From Chromatiales bacterium 21-64-14 (GTDB taxonomy: Bacteria > Pseudomonadota > Gammaproteobacteria > 21-64-14): 64,000 nt of DNA. The stretch is from positions 248,001 to 312,000 of the forward strand of contig NCBI01000001.1 of assembly GCA_002255365.1 (NCBI GenBank), in the 5' to 3' direction. Below the pieces are notes generated by a model. That model was not told the DNA's origin. It did not search any database and worked only from the letters and a program-made list of their open reading frames with translations. Position numbers and translations under genes: made by a program. This document shows, piece by piece, positions 63,011 to 64,000 of this stretch (positions are counted from its first letter, which is position 1; the number at the start of each line of letters is the position of its first letter).

Positions 63011-64000
63011 GTGACCCGCTCCGTGGCCCTCATCGTGGACGACGAACCCGACATCCGGGAACTGTTGGAACTGACGCTCGGCAGGATGGAAATTACTACC
63101 CACAGCGCCGCGAACGTCGCGGAGGCCAAGGCGCTGCTGCCCAGACACGCGTTCGACCTGTGCCTGACCGACATGCGCCTGCCCGACGGCGACGGGATCG
63201 AGTTGGTACAGTACATTCAGGAGCGCCACCCGGAGGTTCCGGTGGCGATGATCACGGCGTTCGGGAGCATGGACTCGGCGGTGCAGGCCCTCAAGGCCGG
63301 GGCCTTCGATTTCGTCTCCAAGCCGGTGGACCTGCAGGTATTGCGCAGTCTGGTGAACAGCGCCCTGAAGCTGCGCCGCACCTATCCGGAGGTGGACCGC
63401 CGCTCGCGTCGCACCCTGCTGGGGGACTCGCCGGTCATGCAGGAGATACGCTCCACCATCAACAAGCTCGCGCGCAGTCAGGCCCCAGTCTACATCAGCG
63501 GCGAGTCGGGGACCGGCAAGGAGCTGGTGGCGCGCCTGATCCATGAGAAGGGCCCGCGCTCGGACCACCCGTTCGTGGCGGTCAACTGCGGCGCGATTCC
63601 CGCCGACCTGATGGAGAGCGAGTTCTTCGGCCACACCAAGGGGAGTTTCACCGGGGCGGTCGCCGACAAGCAGGGCTTGTTCCAGGCCGCCAACGGCGGC
63701 ACCTTGTTTCTGGACGAAGTGGCGGAACTGCCCCTGCACATGCAGGTGAAGCTGCTGCGGGCGATCCAGGAGAAGGCGGTACGGCCGGTGGGCACGCAGC
63801 GCGAGGTGCCCGTGGATGTGCGCATCCTGAGCGCCACCCACAAGGACCTGGGCGTCCTGATCCAGTCCGGTGACTTCCGGCAGGACCTCTACTACCGCAT
63901 CAACGTCATCGATCTGCACGTCCCCAATCTCCGCGAACGGCCAATGGACATCCCGGAACTCGCGGACACCATCCTGGAACGGCTGGCGGGCACCGGCGCG
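63011..64000 (+). CDS. pilR: Sigma54-dependent response regulator PilR, partial
   Basis: 330 residues, cut by the right edge. The receiver domain has VDDEPD, the phospho-acceptor in LTDMRLPDGDG and the conserved lysine in FVSKPVD. The AAA+ domain has GESGTGKE and the sigma54-contact loop GSFTGA, the variant common in PilR. The GTG start lies 1 base after the pilS stop. PilR activates the pilA promoter. The C-terminal DNA-binding part lies outside the window. Confidence 0.93.
   Translation, partial: MTRSVALIVDDEPDIRELLELTLGRMEITTHSAANVAEAKALLPRHAFDLCLTDMRLPDGDGIELVQYIQERHPEVPVAMITAFGSMDSAVQALKAGAFDFVSKPVDLQVLRSLVNSALKLRRTYPEVDRRSRRTLLGDSPVMQEIRSTINKLARSQAPVYISGESGTGKELVARLIHEKGPRSDHPFVAVNCGAIPADLMESEFFGHTKGSFTGAVADKQGLFQAANGGTLFLDEVAELPLHMQVKLLRAIQEKAVRPVGTQREVPVDVRILSATHKDLGVLIQSGDFRQDLYYRINVIDLHVPNLRERPMDIPELADTILERLAGTGA

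Overview
The window is high-GC DNA, densely coded on both strands, from what looks like a chemolithotrophic, sulfur-oxidising gammaproteobacterium. That placement is inferred from gene content: Tol-Pal, BamD, a GlrK-QseG-GlrR locus, PilS-PilR, the ruvCAB-yebC-aspS neighbourhood, queuosine genes beside Tol-Pal, and a combined sHdr and truncated Sox system. Relatives of Acidiferrobacter or of the Ectothiorhodospiraceae are possible. No ribosomal RNA or marker was available to settle it.

Region 1 (1-10.5 kb, minus strand) is a sulfur-oxidising heterodisulfide-reductase-like (sHdr) supercluster. In transcription order it reads tusA, hdrC1, hdrB1, hdrA, hyp, hdrC2, hdrB2, lbpA, dsrE, lbpA, a LipS-type radical SAM enzyme, an sLpl-type lipoate ligase and a partial LipT-like flavoprotein that runs off the left edge. 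TusA and DsrE would pass sulfur to the cytoplasmic sHdr complex, and the lipoate-binding proteins would act as redox partner. The dedicated lipoate enzymes would load those proteins. A good sigma70-type promoter lies upstream of tusA.

Region 2 (10.7-24 kb) deals with the periplasm and envelope side of sulfur oxidation. It has a small unknown gene divergent from tusA, a BepA-type protease, a porin, a secreted DsrE protein, an ECF sigma factor, an anti-sigma factor, soxXYZA and soxB, tRNA-Lys and two YeeE/YedE transporters. The anti-sigma factor is a fusion: a cytoplasmic N-terminus, one membrane helix and a periplasmic DsrE-like domain that resembles the neighbouring secreted DsrE protein. The sigma gene has a near-consensus sigma54 promoter with a possible IHF site. 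Together these form a candidate sulfur-responsive sigma cascade, which is the most novel item in the window.

Region 3 (24-45.5 kb, mostly minus) is housekeeping: queC, queE, cpoB, pal, tolB, tolA, tolR, tolQ, ybgC, two small exported proteins, glrR (broken), a QseG-like lipoprotein, glrK, ruvB, two L,D-transpeptidases around an Lpp-like lipoprotein with a C-terminal lysine, ruvA, ruvC, yebC, a hydrolase, nadA, nudB, aspS and a FmdB zinc-ribbon gene.

Region 4 (45.6-64 kb) holds a decayed DUF1614 gene, a short-chain dehydrogenase, a frameshifted phosphodiesterase, clpB, marC, def, a GcvR-like ACT protein, a ZIP transporter, pgeF, rluD, bamD, a nitroreductase, nadE, sucD, sucC, a small zinc-ribbon protein, pilS and a pilR truncated by the right edge. 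Three loci (glrR, the DUF1614 gene and the phosphodiesterase) carry frameshifts or deletions. These may be real decay or assembly errors. No insertion sequence, prophage or CRISPR array was seen.
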